The notes: generated from the letters alone by a model not told the origin. Shown: positions 1 through 9,774, counted from the first letter of the stretch. The stretch is DNA of 64,000 nt from Streptococcus zalophi (GCF_016481285.1 NZ_JAENBP010000001.1:186001-250000); one strand, 5' to 3'. Translations and numbers: made by a program.

Positions 1-779
1 TAATAAGAATTGGCCAGTTGTAAACCTGCTCCTTGAGCATCTTGAAAAGGATCAAAGAAAGCTGAAAAACGTGAAGCGATATAACCGAAAATTGGAATTC
101 TTTCAATAGTTTGAACACCAACAATCCCAATAAAACCAAGTATGGCAGCAGAAACAGCTGTTAAAGTGGTTAAAACTGCTGAAAACCATTTATAGCCAAT
201 ACCACTAACACTGTACATTAAAATAACTGTTAGTAAAATGATAGTAGCGTTTCCCAAGTCAGGCATGGCAACTACTAAACCGATAAGTCCTGCCGAAATA
301 AAACGCCAATCAACAAAACTTCTTGGCAAAAGATACCCTTTAGTCAGGGCTTGATAATCGTATACCTCAATTGATTTTTGTTCTTTGGCAAAACTATAGG
401 CCAAATACCAGACCATTAAAAATTTTAAATATTCTGCCGGTTGAAAAGTGATTGGCCCAAGTGAAATCCAGCCATAAGCACCATTAACGCGTGGGAAAAA
501 TCTTGCGGCAATTAGTAATATCATTTCAATAAAAAGAGCAAAACGCAATAGCGGTCCATTTTTTAAAAAATTTAATTTCAAGCGATAAATAAAGGTGATC
601 GCTGCTAAACTGAGCACCAAAAATAAACTTTGATTTCTCACTAAACTAAACGGACTAACACCATCTTGAATCAAGTTGGCACTTGTTGTTGAATAAACAA
701 TAATTAAACCAATAATAGACAAAGCTAGATAAGGTAATAAAATAGAATAGTTTAAGAGATGTCTTTTATCAATTTTCAT
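1..779 (-). CDS. ftsW: FtsW, septal peptidoglycan glycosyltransferase (3' part cut by window edge)
   Basis: SEDS-family polytopic membrane protein that polymerises lipid II at the division septum together with a class B PBP. The readable N-terminal 259 codons start at an ATG preceded by AGGAGA and contain several hydrophobic segments. They include the family motif NGAYGWISLGPITFQPAEYLKF (shown by the GWISLG and QPAEYLKF parts). The C-terminal third lies outside the window, so catalytic-loop residues there cannot be checked. It lies 110 bp downstream of ppc on the same strand, the usual streptococcal arrangement, and may be co-transcribed with it because no terminator is obvious between them. 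Confidence 0.93.
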   Translation of the reverse strand, partial: MKIDKRHLLNYSILLPYLALSIIGLIIVYSTTSANLIQDGVSPFSLVRNQSLFLVLSLAAITFIYRLKLNFLKNGPLLRFALFIEMILLIAARFFPRVNGAYGWISLGPITFQPAEYLKFLMVWYLAYSFAKEQKSIEVYDYQALTKGYLLPRSFVDWRFISAGLIGLVVAMPDLGNATIILLTVILMYSVSGIGYKWFSAVLTTLTAVSAAILGFIGIVGVQTIERIPIFGYIASRFSAFFDPFQDAQGAGLQLANSY

Positions 780-889
780 ATTTTCTCCTAAAAAGACGAA
801 TTGTATGAGCATTATACCATTTTTAACACTCAATTGCTATGACCTTACAAACCAGACCAACCCAAGCACCAAAAGAAATAGTAAAAGCA

Positions 890-3586
890 TTAACCTGAAT
901 TTCTAAGACCAGTGGCAATACCATTTATCGTGATATGGATTTGCTTTTCTTCCGCTTCACTAAGTTCTCCACGTCTCATGCGATTAATCAATTCAATTTG
1001 AACATAGTTTAAGACATTAAAATAAGGTAGGCGATAATCTAAACTTGACTTCAAATAAGGATTATCTTCTAGCAAATCTTCTCGTTTTTCAATAGCTAGA
1101 ATGGTATTTTTTGTTAGTTGCCATTCATCTAAAATGGTATGAAAAATATCACGAATACTCTCATCTTCGCACATTTGAGCATAACGAAAAGCAATATTCA
1201 TATTAGATTTTGAAAGCACCATATCAACATTTGATAATAACGATCTAAAGAATGGCCATTTTTCATACATGGCTTGTAATTTTTCAAGATTTCCTTCTTT
1301 TTCATCAATAAAGTGTTTAAAACTTGTTCCAACACCATACCAACCAGGGAACATCACCCGATTTTGAGACCATGAAAAGACCCATGGAATGGCTCTAAGT
1401 CCTGTAATTTCGGTGATAGTTTTTCGCGCGGCAGGTCTTGAACCAATATTTAGACTTGAAATTTCTCGAATAGGACTTGCTGCAAAAAAGTAGTCATAAA
1501 AATTAGGATGTCCAAAAACTAGATGACGATAATGATGATAGCTATCTTCAACAATAGCATCCATAATGTCTCGATACTCTTCTAATTCAGTGGAATCAAC
1601 AATTAACTGAGTAACCATACGATTTAAAGTAGCAGACATCAACATCTCTAGGTTATAATAAGCAGCATCTTTATTTCCATACTTATTCCCGATTACTTCA
1701 CCTTGTTCAGTCACACGAATATGGTCATTGATGGTACCAAAAGGTTGAGAGGTAATCGCTTCATAAGAAGGTCCACCACCACGACCTACTGTTCCACCTC
1801 TCCCGTGGAAAAAGGTAATTTTCGCCTTGTTTTTCTTACCAATTTCAGTTAATTCTTTTTGAGCTTTATAGAGTGTCCAAACCGATGATAAATAGCCACC
1901 ATCTTTATTACTATCTGAATAGCCAAGCATTATTTCTTGATAGTTTCGATGATGCTCTAACCATTTCTTGACCAAATCAATTGAGAGATAGTCATCCATA
2001 ATTTGAGGTGACTTATTTAAATCTTCAATTGTTTCAAATAATGGCACTATTTGAACACGCGCTTTTTCACTATCAACTAAACCTACTTCCTTTAACAAGA
2101 CAGCCAATTCTAGCAGATCAGAAACTGTTTCTGAGTGAGAAATGATATGTTGTTTAATAATATCTTCTCCCATTTTGTCTTTTAATTCTCTAGCCATTTG
2201 AAAAATAGCCAGTTCCTTTTCAAGACTAGGCGACTTTGGCAGATGAGTCGCAGATAAAATCCGAGGATCTTTTGTTAATTGTTTTATCAACAGTTGACAT
2301 TTTTCTGGCTCAGATAAATCGCTGTAATTTGAAGCGATATTGGCTGTCTTTAACAATTCAGCGACACTTGCTTCATGAACACTTGAATCTTGGCGCATAT
2401 CGATACTTGCTAGATAAAAGCCGAAAATATCAACAGCTTGTAATAATTCACCAAAATCACCTTTAATTAAATTATCACCATTATTGACTAGTAAAGAATC
2501 TTTTATCACTAATAAATCTTTTTCAAACTCTGTCACATTGGCATAAAGAGGTGAGATTTTTTTATCTTGCGTGAGGTAGGTTAGGGTATTTTCTAATTTT
2601 AATTGAATATAGTGAAAAGCTCTACGATACGGTTCTTTTTCTCTAAATTCAGATTTGTCTGTTGAACAAGCGGCAAGTTCTTCTAGTTCTTTTGATGTCT
2701 TAGAAATCGTTACAGAAATTGAAAACAAAGCATATAAGGACTGGACTTTTTCAATATAATAATTGAGAATAACTTCTGCTTGAGTGATGGCAGAAAGACG
2801 CAAAGTCTCTGCCGTAACAAAAGGATTCCCATCACGGTCTCCGCCAATCCACATGCCCATTGTTATAGGCTTAGGATGATTAAGAACAATTCCTCTTTCT
2901 CTTGCTAGTCGTTTATATTCAATAACTAAGTCGGTAATGGCAACAATTAAAGATCTATCATAGTAACCAGTAACATTTCTAATTTCATTTTTGACCTTTA
3001 ATTTTTTTTCACGAATAATATCTGACTGCATAATCATCTCAATATGACGACGAAGATCATTTAGCCATTTTTCAGTGTTGATAAGACCAGCTTTGGCATC
3101 TCGGTGTTGTCTTAACAATAGATAAATTTCGTAAGTCAAATCTAACATTGATTGACGTTGTACTTGGGTTGGATGTGCAGTTAAAACAGGAACAACATTC
3201 AAATTTTCTAATATTTCTTGACCTTGCTCATCAGCCACTACATCTTCTATAGCTAGAGAAAGTTTGCCTAAATAGTCTTTTTTGGTATTGTTTTGATAAT
3301 TTACTTCATAAGCTAAATCAACATCTTCAGCAATGTTAATTAACAAAGGAAGAATAGAAAAATAGCGAGAAACAATTTCAGTTTCTTCTGTATTTAGACC
3401 TGAAATAGCTTTTTCTAACGCTTGATAGTCATGATTGATAGATAATTTAGCTAATGATTTTATCGTTTCAAATGAATCATTTCCAACCATTTGACGTGTC
3501 ACATCTTCTAGTAAATTGGTTAGAACAATCACATCTTCATTGATTTGTTTTTTATTGTTTCTGCTTTCTAGTTTTCTAATAACCAC
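890..3586 (-). CDS. ppc: Phosphoenolpyruvate carboxylase
   Basis: Carboxylates PEP with bicarbonate to oxaloacetate, replenishing aspartate-family precursors. The 898-residue length is full for the family. The catalytic His lies in VLTAHPTQ (H138), followed by the second active-site block [15 protein letters not shown] near residue 592, plus [11 protein letters not shown] and GSRPAARK. The C-terminus ends in the conserved ATGLRNSG-type tail. The TAHPTQ form, with Q where many PPCs have E, is as I recall it from other streptococcal enzymes. The start is GTG, with AGGGTAGGAG about 11 nt upstream; no ATG in frame fits better. A TTTACT/TATGAT promoter lies just upstream and is divergent from pepF. 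Confidence 0.96.
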   Translation of the reverse strand: MVIRKLESRNNKKQINEDVIVLTNLLEDVTRQMVGNDSFETIKSLAKLSINHDYQALEKAISGLNTEETEIVSRYFSILPLLINIAEDVDLAYEVNYQNNTKKDYLGKLSLAIEDVVADEQGQEILENLNVVPVLTAHPTQVQRQSMLDLTYEIYLLLRQHRDAKAGLINTEKWLNDLRRHIEMIMQSDIIREKKLKVKNEIRNVTGYYDRSLIVAITDLVIEYKRLARERGIVLNHPKPITMGMWIGGDRDGNPFVTAETLRLSAITQAEVILNYYIEKVQSLYALFSISVTISKTSKELEELAACSTDKSEFREKEPYRRAFHYIQLKLENTLTYLTQDKKISPLYANVTEFEKDLLVIKDSLLVNNGDNLIKGDFGELLQAVDIFGFYLASIDMRQDSSVHEASVAELLKTANIASNYSDLSEPEKCQLLIKQLTKDPRILSATHLPKSPSLEKELAIFQMARELKDKMGEDIIKQHIISHSETVSDLLELAVLLKEVGLVDSEKARVQIVPLFETIEDLNKSPQIMDDYLSIDLVKKWLEHHRNYQEIMLGYSDSNKDGGYLSSVWTLYKAQKELTEIGKKNKAKITFFHGRGGTVGRGGGPSYEAITSQPFGTINDHIRVTEQGEVIGNKYGNKDAAYYNLEMLMSATLNRMVTQLIVDSTELEEYRDIMDAIVEDSYHHYRHLVFGHPNFYDYFFAASPIREISSLNIGSRPAARKTITEITGLRAIPWVFSWSQNRVMFPGWYGVGTSFKHFIDEKEGNLEKLQAMYEKWPFFRSLLSNVDMVLSKSNMNIAFRYAQMCEDESIRDIFHTILDEWQLTKNTILAIEKREDLLEDNPYLKSSLDYRLPYFNVLNYVQIELINRMRRGELSEAEEKQIHITINGIATGLRNSG

Positions 3587-3622
3587 TGTTTTTTCTACTC
3601 CTACCCTATTTTTCTAATAACT

Positions 3623-3650
3623 ATCATATCATTTTACCAAAAAAAGTAAA
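3623..3650 (-). promoter_or_regulatory. Probable ppc promoter
   Basis: On the minus strand TTTACT is followed by a 16-nt spacer and TATGAT, about 37 nt before the ppc GTG. Match to sigma-A consensus is moderate. Confidence 0.45.
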
Positions 3651-3759
3651 CTAAAGAGAGAATCTCTCTGATGAAAAAAATTCTTTAAAACAAGGTCTCT
3701 AAATCACTATCTTCTTGCTTTTTTGTTATACTAGTCCTAACAAAAAATGGAGGATACTC

Positions 3760-5559
3760 ATGGAACAAAAGAAACGTTCAGAATTCTCTGAAAATGAGCT
3801 TTGGGATTTAACAGCGCTCTATAAAGACAGAGAAGATTTTTTAAACGCTATTGAGACTGCTCTTGAAGAAATTAAACAGTTCTCACTCAATTACAAAGAT
3901 AACTTACACACTGTTCATGATTTTAAACAAGCCCTAATGGTGCTTGAACAAATATATATCCAGATGAGTCATATCAGTACCTATTCTTTTATGCCACAAA
4001 CTACTGACTTCAATAATGAAGAATTTGCTCAAATCGCTCAAGTTGGTAGTGATTTCATGACAAAAGCAAATGTTCTTTTAAATTTCTTTGAAAATGCTTT
4101 AGTGATGGCTGATGATGCTATTTTAGAAGAATTAGAGAAAAATTCTTACTTTAGCGCTTATATTCGTGAGGCAAAAATCAAGAAAAAACACTATCTGGAC
4201 CCTGCTGTTGAAAAAACCTTAGCTAATCTTGGAGAAATTTTTAGCAGTCCACAAGACATCTATACTAAAATGCGCGCTAGCGATTTTTCTATGAATAGTT
4301 TCAAAGTTAATGGAAAAACATATCCTAACAGTTTCATCACATATGAAAATGTTTATCAAAATCACGAGGACGCCGAAGTAAGACAAAAAGCCTTTCGTTC
4401 CTTCTCAGAAGGATTGAGGCAACATCAGCATACTGCAGCAGCAAGCTATTTGGCACAGGTTAGATCTGAAAAAATCATTTCAGACATGCGTGGTTATAAC
4501 TCTGTCTTTGATTACCTTTTAGCTGATCAAGAAGTTGATAGAAGCATGTTTGACCGTCAAATTGATTTAATTATGACCGAGTTTGCACCAATTGCTCAAC
4601 GATATATCAAACATGTCGCCGAAGTAAATGGTATTGAAAAAATGACTTTTGCTGATTGGAAACTTGACCTTGATGCCAAAATGAACCCAGAAGTCTCTAT
4701 TGATGATGCTTATGACCTAGTAATGAAATCAACTACACCACTTGGTGAAGAATACCAAAAAGAAATTGCTCGCTATCAAACGGAACGTTGGGTAGATTTT
4801 GCTGCAAATAGTGGTAAAGACTCCGGTGGTTATGCCGCCGATCCATACAAGATACATCCTTATGTTTTAATGAGCTGGACAGGAAAAATGAGTGATGTTT
4901 ATACTCTCATCCATGAAATTGGTCACTCAGGACAATTTATTTTTTCAGATAATCATCAAAGTTACTATAATACCCATATGTCAACTTACTACGTTGAAGC
5001 TCCTTCCACACTGAATGAACTGTTATTAAGCGATTATCTTGAACGAGAATTTGATCATCCAAAACAAAAACGGTTTGCCTTGGCTCACCGCCTAACAGAT
5101 ACTTACTTTCATAATTTTATCACTCATCTATTAGAAGCTGCCTTTCAGCGAAAAGTCTATACACTTGTAGAAGAAGGAAAAACCTTTGGAGCAGAGCAAC
5201 TCAATCATCTGATGAAGTCAGTGTTAACAGAATTTTGGGGTGATGCTATTGTTATTGATGATGATGCTGCCTTAACATGGATGCGACAAAGTCACTATTA
5301 CATGGGACTTTATAGCTATACTTATTCAGCTGGTCTTGTCATCTCAACTGTTGGTTACCTTAATATTAAAAATAATCCTGATGGAGCAAAACAATGGTTA
5401 GACTTCTTAAAATCAGGTGGAAGTCAAACACCAATAGAAACAGCTAAAATCATTGGTGCTGATATCTCAACAGAAGAGCCCTTAAGACAAACCATATCAT
5501 TTTTAGAAGAAACTGTTGATCAAATTATAAAATACAGTAAGGAGTTAGAACATGCCTAA
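3760..5559 (+). CDS. pepF: Oligoendopeptidase F (M3B family)
   Basis: Cytosolic zinc metallopeptidase that trims short peptides. The 599-residue protein carries the HEXXH zinc motif as HEIGHSGQF near residue 385, with the third-ligand helix downstream around YYVEAPSTLNE. The start was placed at ATG 3760 because ATGGAGGA sits 6 nt upstream and the family begins with this sequence; an in-frame extension to 3715 has no ribosome binding site and reads as non-family residues. The stop overlaps the next gene by 8 bp, which suggests co-translation with the peroxidase. Confidence 0.95.
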   Translation: MEQKKRSEFSENELWDLTALYKDREDFLNAIETALEEIKQFSLNYKDNLHTVHDFKQALMVLEQIYIQMSHISTYSFMPQTTDFNNEEFAQIAQVGSDFMTKANVLLNFFENALVMADDAILEELEKNSYFSAYIREAKIKKKHYLDPAVEKTLANLGEIFSSPQDIYTKMRASDFSMNSFKVNGKTYPNSFITYENVYQNHEDAEVRQKAFRSFSEGLRQHQHTAAASYLAQVRSEKIISDMRGYNSVFDYLLADQEVDRSMFDRQIDLIMTEFAPIAQRYIKHVAEVNGIEKMTFADWKLDLDAKMNPEVSIDDAYDLVMKSTTPLGEEYQKEIARYQTERWVDFAANSGKDSGGYAADPYKIHPYVLMSWTGKMSDVYTLIHEIGHSGQFIFSDNHQSYYNTHMSTYYVEAPSTLNELLLSDYLEREFDHPKQKRFALAHRLTDTYFHNFITHLLEAAFQRKVYTLVEEGKTFGAEQLNHLMKSVLTEFWGDAIVIDDDAALTWMRQSHYYMGLYSYTYSAGLVISTVGYLNIKNNPDGAKQWLDFLKSGGSQTPIETAKIIGADISTEEPLRQTISFLEETVDQIIKYSKELEHA

Positions 5560-6028
5560 ATTATCAGATTTTACCGTTAAAACAATCACAGACGAGGACT
5601 TTAGTTTATCTGAATTCGATGGCAAAGTCACTTTAATCGTAAATACTGCTACTAAGTGTGGGTTTACACCTCAATACGAAGGACTACAAACACTTTACGA
5701 TTTATACCATGAAAAAGGATTTGAAATCCTTGATTTCCCATGTAACCAGTTCAAACAACAGGCTTCCGAAGACATCTCAGATATTAATCAGTTTTGTCAA
5801 CTAAACTACAATACTTCATTTCATCGTTTTAACAAAATTAAGGTTAACGGTAAAGAAACACATCCTCTTTATCAATGGTTAAAAAATGAGAAAAAAGGGC
5901 CGTTTGGTAAGGTTATTGAATGGAATTTTGCTAAATTTCTTGTTGATAGAAATGGAAATGTTGTTGAGCGATTTTCTTCTAAAACAGAACCCAAGTCAAT
6001 GGTTGATGCAATTGAAAAATATTTGTAA
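5552..6028 (+). CDS. Glutathione peroxidase-like thiol peroxidase
   Basis: Thioredoxin-fold peroxidase that reduces hydroperoxides. The peroxidatic Cys36 lies in NTATKCGFTPQYEGL; the tetrad partners are visible as FPCNQF (Q66) and EWNFAKFL (W124, N125). Cys64 in FPCNQF is the typical resolving Cys position of monomeric bacterial enzymes, so electrons probably come from thioredoxin rather than glutathione (family knowledge). AAGGAG lies 7 nt before the ATG, and the gene overlaps pepF by 8 bp. Often named gpo or bsaA in streptococci. Confidence 0.93.
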   Translation: MPKLSDFTVKTITDEDFSLSEFDGKVTLIVNTATKCGFTPQYEGLQTLYDLYHEKGFEILDFPCNQFKQQASEDISDINQFCQLNYNTSFHRFNKIKVNGKETHPLYQWLKNEKKGPFGKVIEWNFAKFLVDRNGNVVERFSSKTEPKSMVDAIEKYL

Positions 6029-6074
6029 CTCTGTTGTTTTGATTTTTTAATAGCTTTAGGATAAAATAGAAGCA

Positions 6075-6920
6075 ATGAGAAAAAGAATAAAACCGATTAT
6101 TGTGGTGATTTTCTTTGGTTTAATAATTTCATTTTTAGTCAAATCAAAACTGACTATTGAAGCACAAAACAATGCGACCTTAGAAATGGCTAAAAATAAT
6201 ATTCCCAAAGTAACCCAAACCATAATACCTACGGTCGAAATGACTGAAGAAGAGCCGTTTGTGCTGAACCCGATTATTGATCTTTCTGGTTGGCAGCTTC
6301 CTAGTGATATAGATTACGATACCTTATCACTAAATATCTCAGGAGCTATTGTCCGTGTGTTTGGGGGATCCCAAATCACCAAAAAAAATAATGCTGCTTA
6401 TACAACTGGAATTGATAAATCGTTTAAAACACATATCGAAGAACTCCAAAAAAGAGATGTTCCTGTAGCTGTTTATGCCTATGCACTTGGTAAAAATGTT
6501 AAAGATATGAAGGAAGAGGCGAGACTATTTTATGAGAATGCTTCCCCTTACAATCCAACTTTTTATTGGATTGATGTTGAAGAAAAAACCATGCCTGACA
6601 TGAATAAAGGTGTTGAGGCTTTTCGTAAGGAACTCAAAAAACTAGGGGCAAAAAACGTTGGGATTTATATCGGTACATTCTTTTTAGAAGAACATGATAT
6701 TTCTACCAGCAAATTTGATGCCATCTGGATTCCAACCTATGGTTCTGACTCTGGTTACTATGAAGCCGCCCCTAATACTTCAATTGATTATGACTTGCAT
6801 CAATACACTTCAAGAGGCTATATCAATGGCTTTCCTAATTCTCTTGATCTTAACCAAATTTCTGTTCTAAAAGATCGAAAAACGACTTTTGAGAAATTAT
6901 TTGGTAAAATCAAAGAGTAA
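6075..6920 (+). CDS. Membrane-anchored GH25 muramidase-like protein
   Basis: Predicted wall hydrolase of the lysozyme GH25 (Chalaropsis) fold. Residues 7-22 form an N-terminal hydrophobic anchor without a clear cleavage site, followed by a linker to about residue 63 and the GH25 barrel. Barrel landmarks are PIIDLSGWQ (D69) at the first strand and YWIDVEE (D167, E169/E170) at the catalytic strand, with YIGTFFLEEH, DAIWIPTYG and DLHQYTSRG as later strands. There is no cell-wall-binding repeat, unlike phage or autolysin GH25 enzymes, so it probably acts close to the membrane. The ribosome binding site is weak. No terminator is evident before the thiT promoter. Confidence 0.85.
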   Translation: MRKRIKPIIVVIFFGLIISFLVKSKLTIEAQNNATLEMAKNNIPKVTQTIIPTVEMTEEEPFVLNPIIDLSGWQLPSDIDYDTLSLNISGAIVRVFGGSQITKKNNAAYTTGIDKSFKTHIEELQKRDVPVAVYAYALGKNVKDMKEEARLFYENASPYNPTFYWIDVEEKTMPDMNKGVEAFRKELKKLGAKNVGIYIGTFFLEEHDISTSKFDAIWIPTYGSDSGYYEAAPNTSIDYDLHQYTSRGYINGFPNSLDLNQISVLKDRKTTFEKLFGKIKE

Positions 6921-6951
6921 TCACAGACTAGTTTTTTGGAGAGCAATCAAC

Positions 6952-6981
6952 TTGACAAATGCCTTTCAATCATTCTATAAT
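6952..6981 (+). promoter_or_regulatory. thiT promoter
   Basis: Consensus TTGACA and TATAAT separated by 18 nt, located about 20 nt before the TPP aptamer. Confidence 0.8.
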
Positions 6982-7001
6982 GAGTATAATTAAATAATAA
7001 A

Positions 7002-7080
7002 CACAAGGGAGTGCTTTTGCTGAGATCGTTTTGCGAAATCCTAAGAACCTGATCTAGTTAAAACTAGCGTAGGAATTGTG
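7002..7080 (+). promoter_or_regulatory. TPP (thi-box) riboswitch aptamer
   Basis: Contains the conserved thi-box blocks in order: GGGAGTGC, GCTGAGA, then CCTAAGAACCTGATCTAGTT and the closing ACTAGCGTAGGAA. P1 is closed by CACAA (7002-7006) with TTGTG (7076-7080). It precedes a thiamine transporter, the expected target. Ligand binding is expected to switch the downstream hairpin at 7101-7133. Confidence 0.95.
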
Positions 7081-7100
7081 ATGCCTAATGACAATGTTTT

Positions 7101-7133
7101 AAGACTCCTTTGTATAATCAAAGGAGTCTTTTT
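7101..7133 (+). terminator. Riboswitch expression platform: terminator whose 3' arm contains the thiT ribosome binding site
   Basis: A perfect 12-bp stem AAGACTCCTTTG / CAAAGGAGTCTT with a 6-nt loop is followed by five T residues and immediately by the thiT ATG. The Shine-Dalgarno AAGGAGT lies inside the 3' arm. The hairpin could therefore end transcription and also hide the ribosome binding site on any transcript that reads through. Confidence 0.85.
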
Positions 7134-7679
7134 ATGTCAAATTTAAAATTGTCTGTTCTCACTGAAATTGCTATCATGGCTGCTCTTGCTATTATTTTAG
7201 ATAAAATTGTGCTTTTTCAAATGCCTCAAGGTGGTAGTGTCTCTTTAACCATGTTACCCATCTTTATTCTTGCTTTTAGAAGAGGATTAACTGCTGCTGT
7301 AACTGGTGGTCTTTTAGTCGGCTTCATCCAACTATTCTTTGGTGGTTACTATCTAAGTGTGCCTCAAGTCTTACTTGATTATATTCTTTCTTATGGTGGT
7401 GTTGGTTTAGCGGGTCTCTTCTATCACCAATTCAAAACTTCTAAAAATCAACAAATGTTTCTCCTAAGCTTAGGAATTCTCATTGGAAGTCTTGCAAGAT
7501 TATTATCAAATGTCCTGGCTGGAATTGTCTTTTGGAGTGACTATGCTCCTAAAGGAACACCTGTTTGGATTTATTCTTTAACCTATAATGCTAGCTACCT
7601 AGTTCCTTCAGCAATCATTGCTCTAGTTCTATTAATCATTCTTCTCAAAGTCAAACCTTCTTTTTTCCAAGTTAAATAA
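7134..7679 (+). CDS. thiT: ThiT, thiamine-binding S component of an ECF transporter
   Basis: Integral membrane thiamine-uptake subunit that works with a shared ECF energy module not in this window. The 181-residue protein is hydrophobic throughout, with about six membrane segments, and matches YuaJ/ThiT: the DKIVLFQMPQGGSVSLTMLPIF loop and FFGGYYLSVPQVLLDY. The ATG at 7134 is chosen because AAGGAGT lies 6 nt upstream; an in-frame ATG at 7110 lies in the hairpin loop and has no ribosome binding site. The TPP riboswitch upstream supports the assignment. Confidence 0.94.
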   Translation: MSNLKLSVLTEIAIMAALAIILDKIVLFQMPQGGSVSLTMLPIFILAFRRGLTAAVTGGLLVGFIQLFFGGYYLSVPQVLLDYILSYGGVGLAGLFYHQFKTSKNQQMFLLSLGILIGSLARLLSNVLAGIVFWSDYAPKGTPVWIYSLTYNASYLVPSAIIALVLLIILLKVKPSFFQVK

Positions 7680-7758
7680 AAGATAAAGAATAAGGCTTCA
7701 ATATTTGCTATAAAATGGTATAATACTATATTATACTATTTTTTTATTGGAGGAAATC

Positions 7759-8601
7759 ATGGTTTCTTGGTTGACAAGACTATTAAAGGGAATTATTATC
7801 GCACTTGGCTTTATTTTACCTGGTGTTTCTGGAGGTGTTCTAGCCTCGATTTTAGGACTTTATGAACGAATCATTTCCTTTTTAGCTCACATTCGCAAAG
7901 ACCTTGTCAATAACCTCTTATTTTTTGTACCTGTTGGTATTGGTGGTATCCTTGGTATCGCTCTTTTTTCTGCCCCACTTGAATATCTTTTAGAACATCA
8001 TCAAGTGATTGTTTTATGGGCATTTTCTGGAGCTATCATTGGAACACTTCCTAGTCTTTTTAAGGAGTCTGTCAATAACAAAAAAAGAGATACGATTGAC
8101 CTCTTCATACTAGTGGGAACATTTATCATTTCTGGCCTCATCTTATACTTTTTAAATGATTTGGTCGGTGTCATTCCAGCTAATTTTGCTACATTTATAC
8201 TAGCAGGTGCTTTGATTGCTCTAGGAGTCTTGGTACCTGGATTAAGCCCATCCAATCTATTGTTGATTATGGGACTTTACACACCCATGCTAAATGGTTT
8301 TAAAAATCTAGACCTGCTTGGTGTTTTTCTACCAATTGCAATTGGTGGAGCTATCACTATGCTGTCATTTTCAAAACTCATGGATTATGCTTTAAGTCAT
8401 TATCACTCAAGAGTCTATCATTTCATCATTGGACTTGTGTTATCCAGCACTCTTTTAATTGTGATTCCTAATGTCAAAAATAGTGAAAGCATCTCCTATA
8501 GTGGTGTTTCTTTATGGACTCTAATTCTTGTTATCATCTTTTTTGTCGCTGGTATTGCACTTGGTGTTTGGATGAGTCAACTTGAGGAAAAATACAAATG
8601 A
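7759..8601 (+). CDS. DUF368 polytopic membrane protein, probable undecaprenyl-phosphate transporter (PopT-like)
   Basis: A 280-residue multi-pass membrane protein with the DUF368 signatures GFILPGVSGGVLASILGLYE near the N-terminus and the inverted repeat LGVLVPGLSPSNLLLIMGLY in the second half. DUF368 proteins (PopT) have been reported as flippases that recycle the C55-P lipid carrier used for wall and teichoic acid synthesis. Transfer of that role here is by family only. ATTGGAGGA precedes the ATG at 7759; an in-frame ATG at 7747 is rejected for lack of a site. A TATAAT at 7719-7724 may be its promoter. The stop overlaps the next gene by 4 bp. Confidence 0.88.
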   Translation: MVSWLTRLLKGIIIALGFILPGVSGGVLASILGLYERIISFLAHIRKDLVNNLLFFVPVGIGGILGIALFSAPLEYLLEHHQVIVLWAFSGAIIGTLPSLFKESVNNKKRDTIDLFILVGTFIISGLILYFLNDLVGVIPANFATFILAGALIALGVLVPGLSPSNLLLIMGLYTPMLNGFKNLDLLGVFLPIAIGGAITMLSFSKLMDYALSHYHSRVYHFIIGLVLSSTLLIVIPNVKNSESISYSGVSLWTLILVIIFFVAGIALGVWMSQLEEKYK

Positions 8602-9074
8602 GTAAGAAAAGCAAACATAAAAAAACACTAGTCAACCAAATTCTTGACAAGGCTAACATAAAATATGAAAATGTTTTCATTACCGTTAAAGAAGGAAAAC
8701 CTGGTAGCCAAAATAATCCTTCAGAAATCATTTTCAAAACCCTAGCCCTTTCAGGTGATAAGACTGGTCCAATCATTGGTATTATCCCTGTTCAAAAACA
8801 TTTGTCAGAGAAAAAATTAGCTAAGATTTCTGGCAATAAAAAAGTTAAAATGATTCCCCAAAAAGAATTACAAGCAACCACCGGCTATGTTCACGGTGCA
8901 AATAATCCTATAGGAATTAGACAAAGGCATGACTATCCTATCTATATTGACCAACTTTCTCTATCATACGGAGATATAATTGTATCTGCTGGGGAAATTG
9001 GACACTCTATCAAAATCAACAGTCAAAAATTAGCTGATTTTGTTGATGCTAGATTTGCCGATTTGATAGAATAA
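8598..9074 (+). CDS. ybaK: YbaK/EbsC-family Cys-tRNA(Pro) deacylase
   Basis: Trans-editing enzyme that removes cysteine mischarged on tRNA-Pro. The 158 residues have the family length and the pattern FKTLALSGD, GIIPVQKHLSEKKLAK, ATTGYVHGANNPIGI and the late glycine-rich GDIIVSAGEIGHSIKI strand-loop. Its ATGA overlap with the DUF368 gene indicates translational coupling, though I see no functional link between the two. Assignment to YbaK rather than another INS-domain protein rests on these motifs. Confidence 0.88.
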   Translation: MSKKSKHKKTLVNQILDKANIKYENVFITVKEGKPGSQNNPSEIIFKTLALSGDKTGPIIGIIPVQKHLSEKKLAKISGNKKVKMIPQKELQATTGYVHGANNPIGIRQRHDYPIYIDQLSLSYGDIIVSAGEIGHSIKINSQKLADFVDARFADLIE

Positions 9075-9126
9075 AGTAAACAAAATAAATAAGACTAATG
9101 AAAAGCAATGATAATAAGGAGCCTCT

Positions 9127-9774
9127 ATGAAATTATATTTTATTCGACATGGAAAAACCATTTCAAACCTTGAAGGACGTTTTCAGGGCAGTACAATGGA
9201 CTCTGAACTTCTACCTGAAGCTTATGATGAGCTTAATCTTTTAGGGCAAGAACTTCGTCATATTAAGTTTGATGAAGTCTACTCCAGTGATTTACCACGA
9301 GCAATAACAAGTACAGAAATTATTTTAAAAAACAATGACTATCCTCACACCTTTCAAACAAAAAAACAACTTCGTGAATGGCATCTTGGTAATCTTGAAG
9401 GAAAAAAAATTAGCATAGCCAAAGCTATTTATCCTAAACAAATTAAAGCTTTCTACAATAATTTAGCTCAATTTTCTCCTTCTGTTTTTGAAGCAGAGAC
9501 ACTCTACCAAGTTACCCACCGTATCATTGATGTCATTCAATCACTTGATGAGAACGATGACAATGTCCTTATCGTTGGGCATGGAGCAAGTCTTAGTGCA
9601 ACGATTCATTGTTTACTAGGTTATGAACCAAGTGAATTTAAAAAATTAGGTCACTTAGATAATGCTAGTCTTACCATTTTGGAAACGACTAACCTAAAAG
9701 ATTATCATCTAATTGAATGGAATAATATAGATCATCTTGAAAAAATTGAAGAAATGGTCGTCACACTAAATTAA
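9127..9774 (+). CDS. Histidine phosphatase superfamily protein (phosphoglycerate mutase-like)
   Basis: Two-step phosphohydrolase with a phosphohistidine intermediate. The N-terminal RHG motif is present (LYFIRHGKTISN, H8), a second Arg-rich element is SSDLPRA, and the second catalytic His lies in LIVGHGASLSA. The 215 residues fit the cofactor-dependent PGM-like phosphatase group (GpmB/CobC type) rather than the main glycolytic mutase. The substrate cannot be told from sequence. AAGGAG precedes the ATG. It ends in a terminator shared with the converging HAD gene. Confidence 0.85.
   Translation: MKLYFIRHGKTISNLEGRFQGSTMDSELLPEAYDELNLLGQELRHIKFDEVYSSDLPRAITSTEIILKNNDYPHTFQTKKQLREWHLGNLEGKKISIAKAIYPKQIKAFYNNLAQFSPSVFEAETLYQVTHRIIDVIQSLDENDDNVLIVGHGASLSATIHCLLGYEPSEFKKLGHLDNASLTILETTNLKDYHLIEWNNIDHLEKIEEMVVTLN

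Noticed and set aside
7719-7738. Dyad TATAATACTATATTATA before the DUF368 gene as an operator
   Set aside because: It is composed almost only of A and T and includes a -10 hexamer, so chance symmetry is likely.
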